DNA of 64,000 nt, taken from contig JAFEKR010000001.1 in assembly GCA_019022495.1 (NCBI GenBank), positions 6,014,001 to 6,078,000 on the forward strand, written 5' to 3'. The position numbers were made by a program, and so were the translations under genes. Origin of the DNA: Epichloe hybrida. Taxonomy: Eukaryota > Ascomycota > Sordariomycetes > Hypocreales > Clavicipitaceae. Positions 11,235-23,869 of this stretch are shown here, piece by piece. The notes under the pieces are model-generated. The model was not told where the DNA came from and ran no database searches. It saw only the letters and a list, made by a program, of their open reading frames with translations. Within the stretch, counting starts at the first letter, position 1. Each line of letters begins with the position of its first letter.

Positions 11235-14200
11235 ACTAATCATAGTAATATTTATATTACTAAAAAAGCATTAAAAATAGCTTTTAAGAAGGCTATTAAG
11301 AAGGAAGCTAAAGATAATAACTCCTTAACCTAAGTAAGTATTATAGCTAGGCTTATACTAAAATAACTAAATACTAACCCCCCCTCCTTTTAAATCCCTA
11401 GAAAATAATATAAAGAAATACTTTTAAAAGAAAATACTATATAGAAATTACTTTAGTCTAAGAGTATAAAAGATATAGTTATAGCTATAAATAAAGCTAT
11501 TAAATAAGCCTTAGTAATAGTAGCTAAAAGACTTCTTAGTAAGAATATAATTATTACCTTTAAAGAAAATATAGTATAATATAAAGAAAACTAAAAATAA
11601 ATTACTAAAGTACTTAGCCTAAAGGTAACTATTTACTACTATATACTTAGTAATATTATTAAGGGTTTCTTAATAAAGTATATATTTATTAAAAACCTAG
11701 TAATAAAGATTAAAAAAGTAAATAAAGTAAATAAAGTAAATATAATTAAGGTAATTATAAAATACTCTTAAAGTAAAGGCACTTAGTAAACTACCTTAAT
11801 TCTTAGACTAGCTAAAGTTAAAAATACTAATAAAATATACTAAGATAAAATATTATTTAAAGTAAAGCTATTTTAAGCTAAACTATATAATAAAATCTTA
11901 TAATTTAGGTAATATTATAATTACTTTTAAATAAAATATATTACTAAGTTTTATAAGGTAATACTAAGGTATAGTAAGTATAAAGCTAGCTAATATAAGA
12001 ATAAAAAGATATTATATCTTATAATAAATAAATAACTTAAGGAAAACTATATCCTATACTTTAAGCTATACTTAGCTTAGTTTAAAGATTACTTAGTGCT
12101 AAAAGAGAAATAAAATATAGTAAAGGTAAAATACCTAAAATAACTCTTTTACTTTACTTTTAACTTCCTTAGTAAGAAAATAGCACTAGCTTAAAAGAGA
12201 GCTAATATAGCTATAAAACCTATAGTAATAATAAGAAAAAAAAGAGATTACCTTATAAATATAAAATAAAGCGCTAAATAGCTAAGAGCTAGAAGTATTA
12301 AGTACTATATAAAATAACTTAAAGCTAGAATAAAACTAGTATAAAATAGCTAAGACTTACTACCCCCTCTAATTAATATAGTAATATTATAAGTTTTTTT
12401 CTAGAATATAAATAAGAAAAATAGCTTAATATATATTATACTTTATTACTAAACTAATATAAATATAATAGTAATTTAAGACTAAGAATATATAAAATAT
12501 TTATAGCCTTTTATACTAGGCTTTACTTAGTTTTAACTTATATACTATAATAGGTATAATACTATATATATAAATAAGAAATATAATATAAGGTTATAGT
12601 TAGCCTAGGGAGAGCTTAATTAGTTACTAGTAAAAATATAAGAGGTTAATATTTATTCCCTTTACTTAGAAAGCTATAGTAATAACTAAAATACCCCTAT
12701 ATAAAATATTAATATAAAAACACTATATAACTAAAGTATATTTATAGGAGACTTTAACTAAAAGCACTCTCTTTAGAATAAGCTAAATAAAATACCTAAT
12801 AAAGTAAATAAATTACTAGAACTTATAAGCTAGTAAAGGCTTAGACTAGTAATACCCTAAGGGAAACTTACTAAATACTATAAGAATAATAAGGATAATA
12901 CTATAGACTTAGTATAAGTAACCCTAGATATCTAAGTTTACTATAAAGGCATAAAAGACCTTACTAAATCTAATTATATTCTATAGCTAATTAATATCTT
13001 TACTAACTTATAAAATAGTACCTTATAAACCCTTAGGTATATATAAAATATAATAAATAAACTATATATAAAGGCAAAAGTAATAATATATTTTTAACCT
13101 AAAAACGCCCTAAACTTATAAGATAAAGAAAAAATAAATATATATATTACTTAGCTTATTATAAACCTATAATAAATAGTAAATAAGGTAGTCTTATAAA
13201 AGCCTTAGAGGCTCCCTAGCCTAGAGGTATAGTAGTTAAGAATAGCTAAAGAAATAGTTACTAAAGCTAAGTAAGTAAAGAGATAATAAAGATAATAAAG
13301 AATAGAAGTAAACTAGTAAGCTTATACTAAGGTAAATAAGGATTAAGAATAAGTTATTAAAATAAAAAGGAAAAATATATAAAAGAAAGCCTTATAAAAA
13401 GCTAATATATAAAGAAAGAATAAGGGAGTATAAAGCCTTAAGAGATAAGCCTAGCTTTAAAGCTAGGCCTCCCTAGAATTACTTAGGTTACTAAAGCTAA
13501 AGAAAACTAAAAATAACCTAAACCTAGTTACTATATATAAGAATAAAGTAAGTATACTAGTATAAAGATTCTTCCTTAAGCTTGTAGTAAACCTCTCTTA
13601 TATTTTAAATCTTACCTTTTTAAAGCTAGATAATTTACTATTTCTAAATAAAGAATAATTTAAATTAAAGAAAAATATTAAATATCTTATTAAATATAGC
13701 GAGCTAGAAGGTAATAGGTAATAATAAACTCCTAGTAAGCCTTATTAAAGCTTATAGTAAGCTAGTAAAAGAGGCTATAGCCTAACTCTTAAATACTATT
13801 CTTAAAGTAAAATACTTCCTAGCTTAATTTTAAACTACTAGAGTAATAGTAATTAGAAAACTAAGTAAGATAATAAAAAAGATAAGGAAAGCTAATATAT
13901 AAAGGCTTATTTCCTTACTAAATATTATTAGGAAAATTATAGAAGTAATAATTATAAAATAACTTATAGCTTTTACTAAGGTAAAAGGACTTCTCCTAAA
14001 ACTATAAATAGAAGATAAAATAAATAAGTTAATAAAAATAGTAATTAAGGTCTTAGTAAAATATATAAGAGAGGCCTAGGGTAAAGGTAAAATTACCTTA
14101 ATAGCCTAGATAAATATTTTATTTACCTTTAATAAAGTTAGCTACCTATACCTAATTACCTTACTAATTGAAATAAAAATCCTATACTAGCTAATAGCTA

Positions 14201-15025
14201 TAATATAAAGCTTTTTAGTAAATAAAATAAGCTAGCTTAGCTTTAATAGTAAACTCTCTAAACCCTTTAGAATTAAAGCTAGTACTTTATAAGAATTACC
14301 TCTTTTACTAATTTTTTTTCCCTTTACTTAGTAAAACTTTATATATACCTTTAAGCTATCCTAGGTATAGTAGCTATTAAATTTATAAAGAATATAAATA
14401 TTATAGTATTTAGTAAAAATATAGTATAAACCTAAAGAAAACTTAAGGCTATATAAAAGATTTATAAAGACTAAGTAAAAAAAGTAAGTATAAAGTTTAA
14501 CCTAGTAAAAACTAAACTTATATACTTTAGTAAGGCTTATAAGCCTTTATAAGTAAAGGTCTAGCTTAGTATAAAAAAGATAATACTAATAAAAGTATAC
14601 TAATTTCTTAGGGTATAAGTAAATAGGAAACTTAACTAAAGTGCTTATAAGAATATCCTTAAGGGAAAGCTAGCCTAGTAGTAGCTTATACTCTTTATAT
14701 TAGTAATATTAGTATAGGGTATTAATTTTAAAGATACCTAGCTTATATATATATAAGTAGTTTAGCTTATTTTTACTTATAAAGTAAGTACTTATTATAC
14801 CTTAACTAAGAAAGAAGGAAACCTAAGAGAAATAGTTAAAAGCTTTATAGTAAACTAATTAACTTACCTCTAGACTATAACTAGAGTATTTAAAGCTATA
14901 CTAATTACCTAGCTAGAAGTTAGGACCTATATCCCTCCCCTAGACTTTTACTTAAATAAGATAAAATAAAAGTTTAAAGAAAGAATTATACTTAGTAAAA
15001 TAGTAAATAAGATATAGGCTATAGC
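11235..15025 (+). pseudogene. LINE A, APE-type endonuclease and reverse transcriptase remnant
   Basis: This is the main coding part of a non-LTR retrotransposon. The endonuclease motif GDFN followed by KHSL.N is readable at 12747-12780, the decayed GDFN-HHP-W block of the exonuclease-endonuclease-phosphatase fold. It is followed near 12905 by a TIDLV segment. The RT domain (about 13690-14900) aligns base by base with LINE B 18520-19860; its FADD active site has decayed to FIKN (near 14375). ORF1 should lie upstream. The copy stops at 15025, where a hAT terminus begins, and the expected LINE continuation is absent beyond the hAT. It was built for target-primed reverse transcription and is now dead. 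Confidence 0.75.
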
Positions 15026-16580
15026 TAGAGTATTGTTTATAGTGTAGTTTTTAGGAAAAATTTGTATTTATATTATAGTTTTTTTTTATAGTGTAGTGTA
15101 TTGTAGTTTTTTTTCTCTTATAGTGTAGTGTAGTTAGTGTAGTTACTAACTACACTAACTACAAAAACTACAAATGTAGTGTTAGTAAAAAAAAGTGGGC
15201 CTTTTTATTATATAAGGTTATTATATAGATTAAAAGAAGGCTAGTTATATAGAAGCTTTTATTATTACCTATTTTACCTAATTAGTTATACAATATCTAA
15301 AATTTACCTTTTTTTAAGGATTATACTATAACCAGAGTATTGTTTGTAGTGTAGTTAGTGTAGTTTTTAGGAAAAATTTGTATTTGTAATGTAGTTTTTT
15401 TTTTCTTGTAGTTAATATATTGTAGTTTTTTTTTTGTAGTTAGTGTAGTGTAGTATATTATAGTTTTTTTTTGCTTATATTATAGTGTAGTTAGTGTAGT
15501 TACTAACTACACTAACTATAAAAACTACAATATAGTGTTAGTAAAGAAAAAGTGGGCCTTTTTGTTATATAATGTTATTATAAGGATTAAAAGAAAGCTA
15601 GTTATATAGAAGCTTTTATTATTACCTATTTTACTTAATTAGTTATAGAATTTATAATATTTACCTTTTTTTAAGAATTTTACTATAACTAGGGTTATTT
15701 ATAATATTATACCTTTTTAATAATACTATTATACTTATTACTTTATTTTACTAATATAACTTTAAGAAAAACCTTCTAATTATTTTATTTACTATTATTA
15801 TTAATTATTTTATATTTTTATTATTAATTTAATTAAAAAATACCCTAAACTAATATAATTAAATTAAATTAGAAATCTAAATAAATATATAAAAGTTAAT
15901 AGAATATATACTTAGTACTTTAATATTATTATTAATATAATAAGAACTTAAAAAAAGCTTAAACTATTTATTTACTATTTAAACTAATTAAATATTACTT
16001 TAAGCTTTATAATTCTAAAGCTTTAAGAAGTTATATATAGTAACTTTATATATCTTATTATAATAATATATAAAAAAAGAATATAATAGACTAATACTTA
16101 TAATTTATTAATAGATAACTAATAGTATTATTTTAATTACCCTATATAGCTTAAATAAGCTATAAAAAATAAGTTTAACTTATTTTTAAAAATAATACTA
16201 GGACTTAGTTTTATATAATATACTATACTTATTATAAAAGCTTTAATAACTTTTATAACCTTAATTACTATTATTACTATAATTACTATTATTTTACTTT
16301 TATTATTATTTTAAAAAAAACATAAAAGAGAAAACATTTTTATAATATTAATATTTTTAAAAACCTTAAAATACTAAGTTATTAAAAACTATAGCTTTTA
16401 CTATAGTAATTTACTTATAATTACTAGTATTTATATTTAAGTTATTTATTTATTATTTATTTATTATTAAACTTTAACACTAATAATATTATAAGTAATC
16501 TTAGTAATCTTAGTAATCTTAGTAATCTTAGTAATCTTAGTAATCTTAGTAATCTTAGTAATATTAGTAATATAGTACTA

Positions 16581-16900
16581 TTATAAGCTATTATAAGCTA
16601 TTATAAGCTATTATAAGCTATTATAAGCTATTATAAGCTATTATAAGCTATTATAAGCTATTATAAGCTATTATAAGCTATTATAAGCTATTATAAGCTA
16701 TTATAAGCTATTATAAGCTATTATAAGCTATTATAAGCTATTATAAGCTATTATAAGCTATTATAAGCTATTATAAGCTATTATAAGCTATTATAAGCTA
16801 TTATAAGCTATTATAAGCTATTATAAGCTATTATAAGCTATTATAAGCTATTATAAGCTATTATAAGCTATTATAAGCTATTATAAGCTATTATAAGCTA
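16581..16900. repeat. decamer array, 32 identical units of TTATAAGCTA
   Basis: There are thirty-two consecutive perfect copies of the 10-bp unit. The unit contains no CA or TG, so RIP cannot act on it. Just before it (about 16495-16565) lies a 9-bp repeat CTTAGTAAT. Confidence 0.97.
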
Positions 16901-17117
16901 TAATAAGATATAATAAGCTACTTATATTAAGTTTACTAGTAGTTTTTTTATAGTTTTTTTAAAATAAGTAATAATAATAATTTATAGAAATATAAAATAA
17001 TTTATAGAAATAGTAAATAATTTATAGAAATAGTAAATAATATAATAAGAAGGTTTTTCTTTAAGTTATATTAGGGAAATAAAGTATTAAGTTAAATAGT
17101 ATTATTAAAAAAGTATA

Positions 17118-17420
17118 TATATATATATATTCTTTACGCTAGCTAGCTAACTATGTAGCTGTTCCTAGTACTCCATTCGCTTAGTTAAGAGGGAAAACCC
17201 TTTACTAGGAAGAAAAACCCCCTTATATCTGTAAACAGGCTAGCGCTAACCCTCTTCCAGGTCTGCGCCGCATCGGGTGTGATTAATTATAGGTGTTTAG
17301 TGCTAGCTTACGCTAGCCTTATCCCGAAGAAAATGAAAAAGAAAGGAAAAAATGTGGCAGTGGTCCTAACTAGCTCCCTTTAGTGCTAGTCCGGTCCTGC
17401 TCTAACCTGGCTCCGCGTCT
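17118..17420 (-). mobile_element. 5'-truncated LINE 3' end, little mutated
   Basis: It is a reverse-strand copy of the last 290 bases of the LINE (compare 22000-22243), including the terminal GTAAAGAATATA, followed on its own strand by a (TA)n tail at 17118-17130. An 11-bp duplication AAAAAAGTATA flanks it (17107-17117 and 17421-17431). These are the hallmarks of target-primed reverse transcription with 5' truncation. It keeps GC-rich words such as GCGCCGCATCGGG, unlike the RIP-ruined LINE copies, so it approximates the unmutated LINE 3' UTR. Confidence 0.9.
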
Positions 17421-18419
17421 AAAAAAGTATAATATTATATATAACCTTACTTAGTTATAATAAAATTATAAAAATAATATAATATTATAAATTCTATAAC
17501 TAATTTAATAAAATAGGTAATAATAAAAGCTTTTATATAACTAGTATTCTTTTAACCTTATAAATACTAATAACTAATAAAAAGTCTAATACTACATTTA
17601 TAGTGTTTGTAGTTAGTGTAGTTTAGGAAAAAAAATTTGTAGTATAATATATTGTAGTTTTTTTTTATAGTTAGTGTAATATAGTTTTTTTTTCCTTGTA
17701 GTTAGTGTAGTTTGTAGTGTAGTGTAGTTTCTAGTGTAGTTACTACACTACACTACAAATACTACACTACACTACATGTTTTAGTGCAATACTCTAACTA
17801 TAACTAGGGTTATTTATAATATTATAACTTTTTAATAATATTATTATGTTTATTACTTTATTTTACTAATATAACTTTAAGAAAAACTAACTTATTCTTT
17901 TATTTACTATTACTACTAATTATTTACTATTTCTATAATTTATTATTATTATTTTAATTAAAAATACCCTAAACTAATATAATATAATTAGTTAATAAAT
18001 CTAAATAAATAATAAGAAGTTAATAAAGTATATACTTAGTATTAATATATTATTAGTTATATAATAAGAACTTTAAAAAAGCTTAAACTATTCATTTACT
18101 ATTTAAACTAATTAAATATTACTTTAAGCTTTATAATTCTAAAGCTTTAAGAAGTTATATATAGTAACTTTATATATCTTATTTAATAATATATAAAGAA
18201 AGAATATAATAGACTAATATTTATAATTTATTAATAGATAACTAATAGTATTATTTTAATTACCCTATATAGCTCAAATAAGCTATAAAAATAAGTTTAA
18301 CTTATTTTTAAAAATAATACTAGGACTTAGTTTTATATAATATACTATACTTATTATAAAAGCTTTAATAACTTTTATAACCTTAATTACTATTATTACT
18401 ATAATTACTATATTTCCCG

Positions 18420-20575
18420 AGCCTACAGCGGACCTCTCCTAAATCCCGGACCTCACCTTCCTAGAGCTAGACAACGCACCGTTCCTAGACAATGACTAGT
18501 TTGGACTAGAAGAGATATTAGACATTATATTAGATATAGCTAGCTAGAAAGCACTAGGTAATGATAAGCTCCTAGCGGGCCTTATTAAGGCCTATAATAA
18601 GCTAGTAAAAGAAGCTATAGTCTAGCTTCTAAATACTATCCTTAAAGTAAGGTATTTCCTAGCCTAATTCTAGACTACTAGAGTAATAGTAATTAGGAAA
18701 CTAGGCAAGATAATAAAAGAGATAAGGAGGGCTAATACTTAGAGGCCTATCTCCTTACTAAATATTGTAGGAAAAATTATAGAAGTAGTAATTATAAAGT
18801 AACTTATAGCCTTTACTAAGGCAAAAGGACTTCTCCTAGAGCTATAGATAGGGAATAGGATAAATAGGTTAATAGAGACTATAATTAAGGTCTTAGTAAA
18901 GTGCGTAAGAAAGGCCTAGAGTAAGGGCAGAATTACCTTACTTACTTAGATAGATATCTTATTTGCTTTTAATAGAGTTAGTTACCTATACCTAATTTAC
19001 TTACTAATCCTAATAGGAATCCCTTACTAGCTAATAGCTATAATATAAAGCTTCCTAGTAAATAAAATAAGCTAGCTTAGCTTTAATAAAGGACTCTCTA
19101 GACCCTTTAAGATTAAGGCTAGTACCTTATAAGGATTTTCCCTTTTACTAATTCTCTTTTTCCTTTACTTTATAAAACTTTACATATGCCTTTAGGCTAT
19201 CCTAGGCATAGTAGTAATTAGATTTGCTAATAATATAAATATTATAGTATTTAGTAAAAATATAGTATAAACCTAGAGAAAACTTAAGGCTACTTAGAAA
19301 ATCTATAAGGAATAAGTAAAGGAGATAGGAGTAAAGTTTAACCTAGTAAAAACTAAACTTATATACTTTAGTAAGGCCTATAGGCCCCTATAGGCTAGGG
19401 TCTAGCTTAGTATAGAGAAGATAGCGCTAATAAAGGTATGCTAATTCCTTAGGGTATAGGTAAATAGGAAACTTAACTAGAGTGCCTATAAGAATATCCT
19501 TAAGGGAAAACTAGCCTAGTAGTGGCTTACACTCTTTATATTAGTAGCGTTAGTATAGGGCATTAGCTTTAGAGATACCTAGCTTATATATATATAGGTA
19601 GTCTAGCCTATTCTTACCTATAGGGCAAGCGCTTACTATACCCTAACTAAGAAGGGAGGAAAACTATAAGGAATAGTTAGAAGTTTTATAGTAAACTAAT
19701 TAACCTATCTTTAGACTATAGCTAGAGCGTTTAAGGCTATACTAATTACTTAGCTAGAAGTTAAAACCTATATCCCCCCCCTAGACCTTTACTTAAATAA
19801 GATAAAGTAAAAGTTTAAGAAAAGGATTATACTTAGTGAAATAATAAATAAGATATAGGCTATAGCTAACTTAGTGTAAATAGTACTATAACGTAGAAGA
19901 AGACCCTTACTTACTAATAATAAACTAGACGCATAACTATATAAGGAGTAAAAGAAAAGATAGGAAGACTAGTATTCTAATAGGTAATAGAGATAATATA
20001 GGCATAGGAGAGAGCTAATAGAGAACTACTTACTTACCTATAACCTAAAGGAAATCTAGAAATTTCACACTAGGCTTAATAAGTATATCTCCTTTATAAT
20101 AGTATAATTATATATAGGAAAGATTAGCCTTAATAAGTTTCTCTTCTAAAGGCGCGTTCCTAGGGTGGCTTTGCCCTTATATAGCTATGGTTATGTAGTT
20201 AAAGACTAGTACTATGTAATTATTAACTACACTAACTATAACTATAGACGCCCCTAAATAAGATAGCCTAAAGATATATAGGAGGCAAGGCTAGCTCTAG
20301 ATAATCCCCTAAAGGTAAGATATATTATAAAGTAGTTCCTTAGTATAAGAAGACTTTAATACTATATATTAGTATAAGACCTAGCCTTTAGTTAACGTAA
20401 ACTAGGGGAGGATCTAGGCTACCCTAGAGGTAACTAAACTAACTAATAAACAGACACTATAGATAACTAGAGAGAGGCACTAGGTAGAATAGTGTAGCCA
20501 CAGAGGTAGGCTAGATATAAGGCAAAATCACACTATAATAGGAAGACTATAGGTCTAGAATAGTTATTAAATTAA
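18420..20575 (+). pseudogene. LINE B reverse transcriptase (ORF2, C-terminal part)
   Basis: The frame reads through the RT fingers and palm: ALGNDKLLAGLI (about 18551), RPISLLNIVGKI (near 18750), the IDILFAFNRV block (decayed DIxxAFDxV, near 18955) and FANN at 19223-19234, the FADD active site with both Asp codons changed to Asn. Downstream, around 20150, the segment RRVPRVALPLYSYG is the decayed Cys-His tail typical of fungal LINE ORF2 proteins. The frame runs out near 20575. RIP stops occur throughout. Confidence 0.8.
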
Positions 20576-20582
20576 TTTTAAG

Positions 20583-21510
20583 TTAAAAAGCTATAGGTAT
20601 TATTTTACACTAGCCTGCTACTACCCCTTTACTAACCTAGAATTAGCCCTATTTCTCCTTAGAAATAGGGATTATATTCTCTATTACCTTACTCTTACCC
20701 TTAGCTAATAGGCTAGTAGCTAAGAGCTAGTTTATCTCCGCTGCTTAGGTATTAAGCCACTAGAGCTAAAAGATAACCTTATTATATTATTCCTTTGCAA
20801 ACCTAGACCTAGCTAAGTCTAGGCTTACTATAGTAGTACCCTATTTCTTCTTAGCGTGGTTTTTAGCATAGAGTTTCTTAACCTAAGCTATATAGTTCTC
20901 TAGGGCCTAGATAATTAAAGTTAGCCATAGAATAAAGCTATTACTAAGCTAAAGCAAAACGACTTATATTACTCCTAGTAACTATACTAGCCTAGGTTTT
21001 AACTAACTACTAATATTCCCCTTGCTAGCTAGCAATGTTTAGCTATAAGCGGATTAGCACTAAAGTAAGCTTAGAATAAGCGTAGGAGTTAACATTACCT
21101 TAATACATACGTAATTATAGACCTAATAATCAAAATAGGCGTTAGACATCACCCCTTTATATGCAAATTAGCCTTGCCCCTAGACTAGAAATAAACTAAC
21201 TTACTAATAATATTATAGCACTAATAGCCCTTATTTTTAACGGATTATATCTCGTAGGATATACACTAGATCTCTTATAGCTTACCTAGCTACCCTAGGT
21301 TAGACCTAGAAATAGGGTAAAATAGAGGTAAAGGGGACTTACTTCTAGGCCTTTTGCCTTTACCTAATCTAATTACTTCTAGGTTAGGGACTTCCTTAGA
21401 TACTTATCTAAGGTTATAAGTTCCTAGGTAAATTAAAGCTAGAATAGCACTAAAAACAAGGTACTTATAGAGCTTAGCAATATTATAGCGTGTTTTTCTA
21501 TATAAAACAT
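20583..21510 (-). pseudogene. antisense reading frame in LINE B 3' region, unknown product
   Basis: On the minus strand, a frame from ATG at 21149 to TAA at 20583-20585 (about 190 codons) is broken only by stops explainable as former CAA, CAG or TGG. It holds a charged segment near 20840 with YAKNHAKKK. Upstream an ATG at 21510 opens a second frame of about 60 codons ending at a GTAAGT donor near 21360, with a TTCTAG acceptor about 35 bases later. That suggests an intron, although the full exon chain was not resolved. It converges with the end of ORF2. I do not recognise the protein. It could be a captured host gene, an antisense ORF of this LINE family, or an unrecognised insert. Confidence 0.4.
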
Positions 21511-21642
21511 TAGTATTTAAACTAGCACTAGACTAGAGAAGCCTTAAATAGCTTCTAAAAGGGATAGGAAGGAAAAGAACCTATAGGAAATTTATTATAA
21601 GAAAAGGAAAAAGGTTAGAACCTTAAGGGGGGAGAAGCTCTC

Positions 21643-21649
21643 TTTTATA
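21643..21649 (-). promoter_or_regulatory. TATA box candidate for the antisense frame
   Basis: TATAAAA on the minus strand lies about 135 bases upstream of the ATG at 21510 and is followed by a pyrimidine-rich stretch (CTTCTCCCCCC). In this AT-rich DNA a TATA word alone proves little. Confidence 0.3.
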
Positions 21650-22243
21650 CTTAAGAGAGAGGGGGGGGGACTAACTATAATATTAGCTAGAAAACAAAGC
21701 ATAAGATAAGTAAACGCATAGATAGCACGTAACTAATCTAGGAGCGAAACCGCCTAGTTACTAGGCCTAAATTACCTACCCCTTACTATAATTAAATAAA
21801 ACCATATGCTTAGACTTTATAAGACATTTAGACTAGTACTAGGTTAGATTTAGCTAAAAAGTAAGGCACTAGAAGAGTTAGAAGTAAAGCAAATAAAAAG
21901 TAAATTATTATTATAAATTTAAATTTACTACGCCCTAGGGCAAAGTAAAAGATATAGAGCTAGGTTAGAGCAAGACTAGACTAGCACTAAAGGGAGCTAG
22001 TTAGGACTACTACTACACTTTTTCCTTTTTATTTTATTTTCTTTAGGATAAAGCTAGCGTAAGCTAGCACTAAACACCTATAATTAATTACACCTAATGC
22101 GGTGTAGACCTAGAAGAGGGTTAGCGCTAGCCTGTTAATAGACGTAAGGGGGTTTTTCTTCCTAGTAAAGGGTTTTCCCTCTTAACTAAGCGAATAGAGT
22201 ACTAGGAATAGCTACATAGTTAGCTAGCTAGCGTAAAGAATAT

Positions 22244-22797
22244 ATAATTACTATAATTACTATAATTACTATAATTACTATAATTAATTACTATAATTAC
22301 TATAATTACTATATTACTATAATTACTATTATTACTATAATTACTATATTACTATAATTACTATAATTACTATAATTACTATTATTACTATAATTACTAT
22401 TATTACTATAATTACTATTATTACTATAATTACTATTATTACTATAATTACTATTATTACTATAATTACTACTATAATTACTATATTACTATAATTACTA
22501 AAAAACATAAAAGAGAAAACATTTTTATAATATTAATATTTTTAAAAACCTTAGAATACTAAGTTATTAAAAACTATAGCTTTTACTATAGTAATTTACT
22601 TATAATTACTAGTATTTATATTTAAGTTATTTATTTATTTATTATTTATTTATTATTAAACTTTAACACTAATAATATTATAAGTAATCTTAGTAATCTT
22701 AGTAATACTAGTAATATTAGTAATATTAGTATTATAAGCTATTATAAGCTATAATAAGATATAATAAGCTACTTATATTAAGTTTACTAGTAGTTCT
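22244..22797 (+). repeat. ATTACTATA microsatellite and hAT internal DNA
   Basis: 22244-22500 is an irregular ATAATTACT / ATTATTACT repeat, followed by outer-hAT sequence shared with 16320-16490, 42119-42290 and 48200-48370, and two decamer units near 22737. It ends at GTTCT (22793-22797), the left target-site duplication of the Copia element. Confidence 0.8.
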
Positions 22798-23614
22798 TGT
22801 TAAAAATAAGACCTATTTTTAGCCCTTTCTAGTTAAAGGACCTTTCTATTACTAGCTTGCATTGCAAGCCTAACAGCTGCACTGCAGCTGTTAACGGTCG
22901 CGAAGGTGGCTGTTAATGGCTACGTTGCAGCTGTCAACAGCTGCGACTGACCGTGTGGATAACTAATCCAAATCAATTATTAATTGTGGATTATTCAATT
23001 GCGTTATAGCTATAAGCACAGCTATAACCGCAGCGCTACTAGTAATTAGGTAAGCTAAGGTGACGTAAGCAGGTTACCCTATAGCTATCTTTAACAGCGA
23101 TTTTCTCTTTAACTAGAGGTCATACAAAAGTCTTACATATAGCAAATTAAAGCTAAAAGACAAGGCTTTTATTTTATATAGGAATATTTTTTGGACTAAA
23201 ATTTAGTGCATATAGGTTACTAGTTTATATAGTGGTGAGTCGATTTTTTGGATTTTACATACAAATGAATTTTGCGGAAAATCAAAAGTGGCCTTTAAGA
23301 CCTCTCTAATAGCCTAGATTCACTAATATAGTTAGTGAGTATATAAGAGAAAGAAGATCTTTTTAACCTAGCTAGATAGCTAGACCTCTTAATCTAATAG
23401 CCACATTGCCTATATAACATCACTAAAATCAATTCTATTAGTATATAAGATATTATAAAAGTCATCTAGATTAAATTTAATTAGTTAATAACTGCTAAAA
23501 CCTTCCGTTACGTTACGTTAAATATTCAACGTGGTGGCTCTATTAGTCCCTAACTGTAGAAGCTACACTTATATAACTGTTGCTAGCTAGTAACTAGCTC
23601 CCTACATTTTAACA
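22798..23614 (+). repeat. Copia 5' LTR
   Basis: 817 bp, equal in length to the 3' LTR. It contains the palindromic segment AACAGCTGCACTGCAGCTG near 22871 and several AACAGCTG words. A 129-bp piece of another copy lies reversed at 61928-62056. Differences from the 3' LTR are mostly transitions. Confidence 0.93.
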
Positions 23615-23625
23615 GGTTATGAGCC
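23615..23625 (+). promoter_or_regulatory. Copia primer-binding site (half-tRNA initiator Met type)
   Basis: GGTTATGAGCC starts at the base after the 5' LTR. It is complementary to GGCTCATAACC, the anticodon stem-loop of initiator methionine tRNA, rather than to a tRNA 3' end. Drosophila copia and yeast Ty5 are known to prime from such an internally cut initiator tRNA. Confidence 0.7.
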
Positions 23626-23670
23626 TAGCCTATTACTATAAAATTCTTTCTAGTGCACTTTACGTACAGT

Positions 23671-23857
23671 TATAGAAGACTTCCCTTCTATAAAATAGGA
23701 AGGACCCGCGAGATAGAAGCTATTTCCTTCTATAAAAAAGGAATTATTATGGTTACAGAAGACTTCCCTTCTATAAAACAGGAAGCGCACAAGTGATATA
23801 GAAGCTTTTCCCTTCTATAAAAAGGATTTTCAGTATAAATAGAAGACTTCCCTTCTA
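23671..23857 (+). repeat. five phased hairpins in the Copia leader
   Basis: TAGAAG or CAGAAG and its complement CTTCTA recur as five short stem-loops: 23671-23692, 23714-23732, 23755-23773, 23797-23819 and 23840-23857. Starts are 41-43 bases apart. They lie between the primer-binding site and the gag start, where packaging or translation signals are expected in retroelement RNA. Confidence 0.85.
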
Positions 23858-23869
23858 TAAAATTAGAAG

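Larger units (their letters stand above)
15333..17796 (+). mobile_element. inner hAT non-autonomous element
   Basis: It runs from CAGAGTATTG to CAATACTCTA (decayed CTCTG) with the 8-bp duplication ACTATAAC at 15325-15332 and 17797-17804. It is inserted into the outer copy of its own family. Sub-terminal DNA is packed with GTAGTGTAGT words. It contains no transposase. It holds a 32-unit decamer array and a LINE 3' fragment. Confidence 0.9.
18413..22243 (+). mobile_element. LINE B, 5'-truncated non-LTR retrotransposon
   Basis: This 3.8-kb insertion lies in the ATT-ACT-rich part of the outer hAT and is flanked by ATAATTACTATA (18401-18412 and 22244-22255). That duplication is weakened by being microsatellite sequence. 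It contains the RT half of ORF2, a 1.6-kb region with a minus-strand reading frame, and the LINE 3' terminus GCGTAAAGAATAT. The endonuclease end is missing, consistent with 5' truncation. It is less mutated than LINE A. Confidence 0.8.

Noticed and set aside
16581..16900. CRISPR-like regular array
   Set aside because: The units are contiguous 10-mers without spacers, in fungal transposon DNA.
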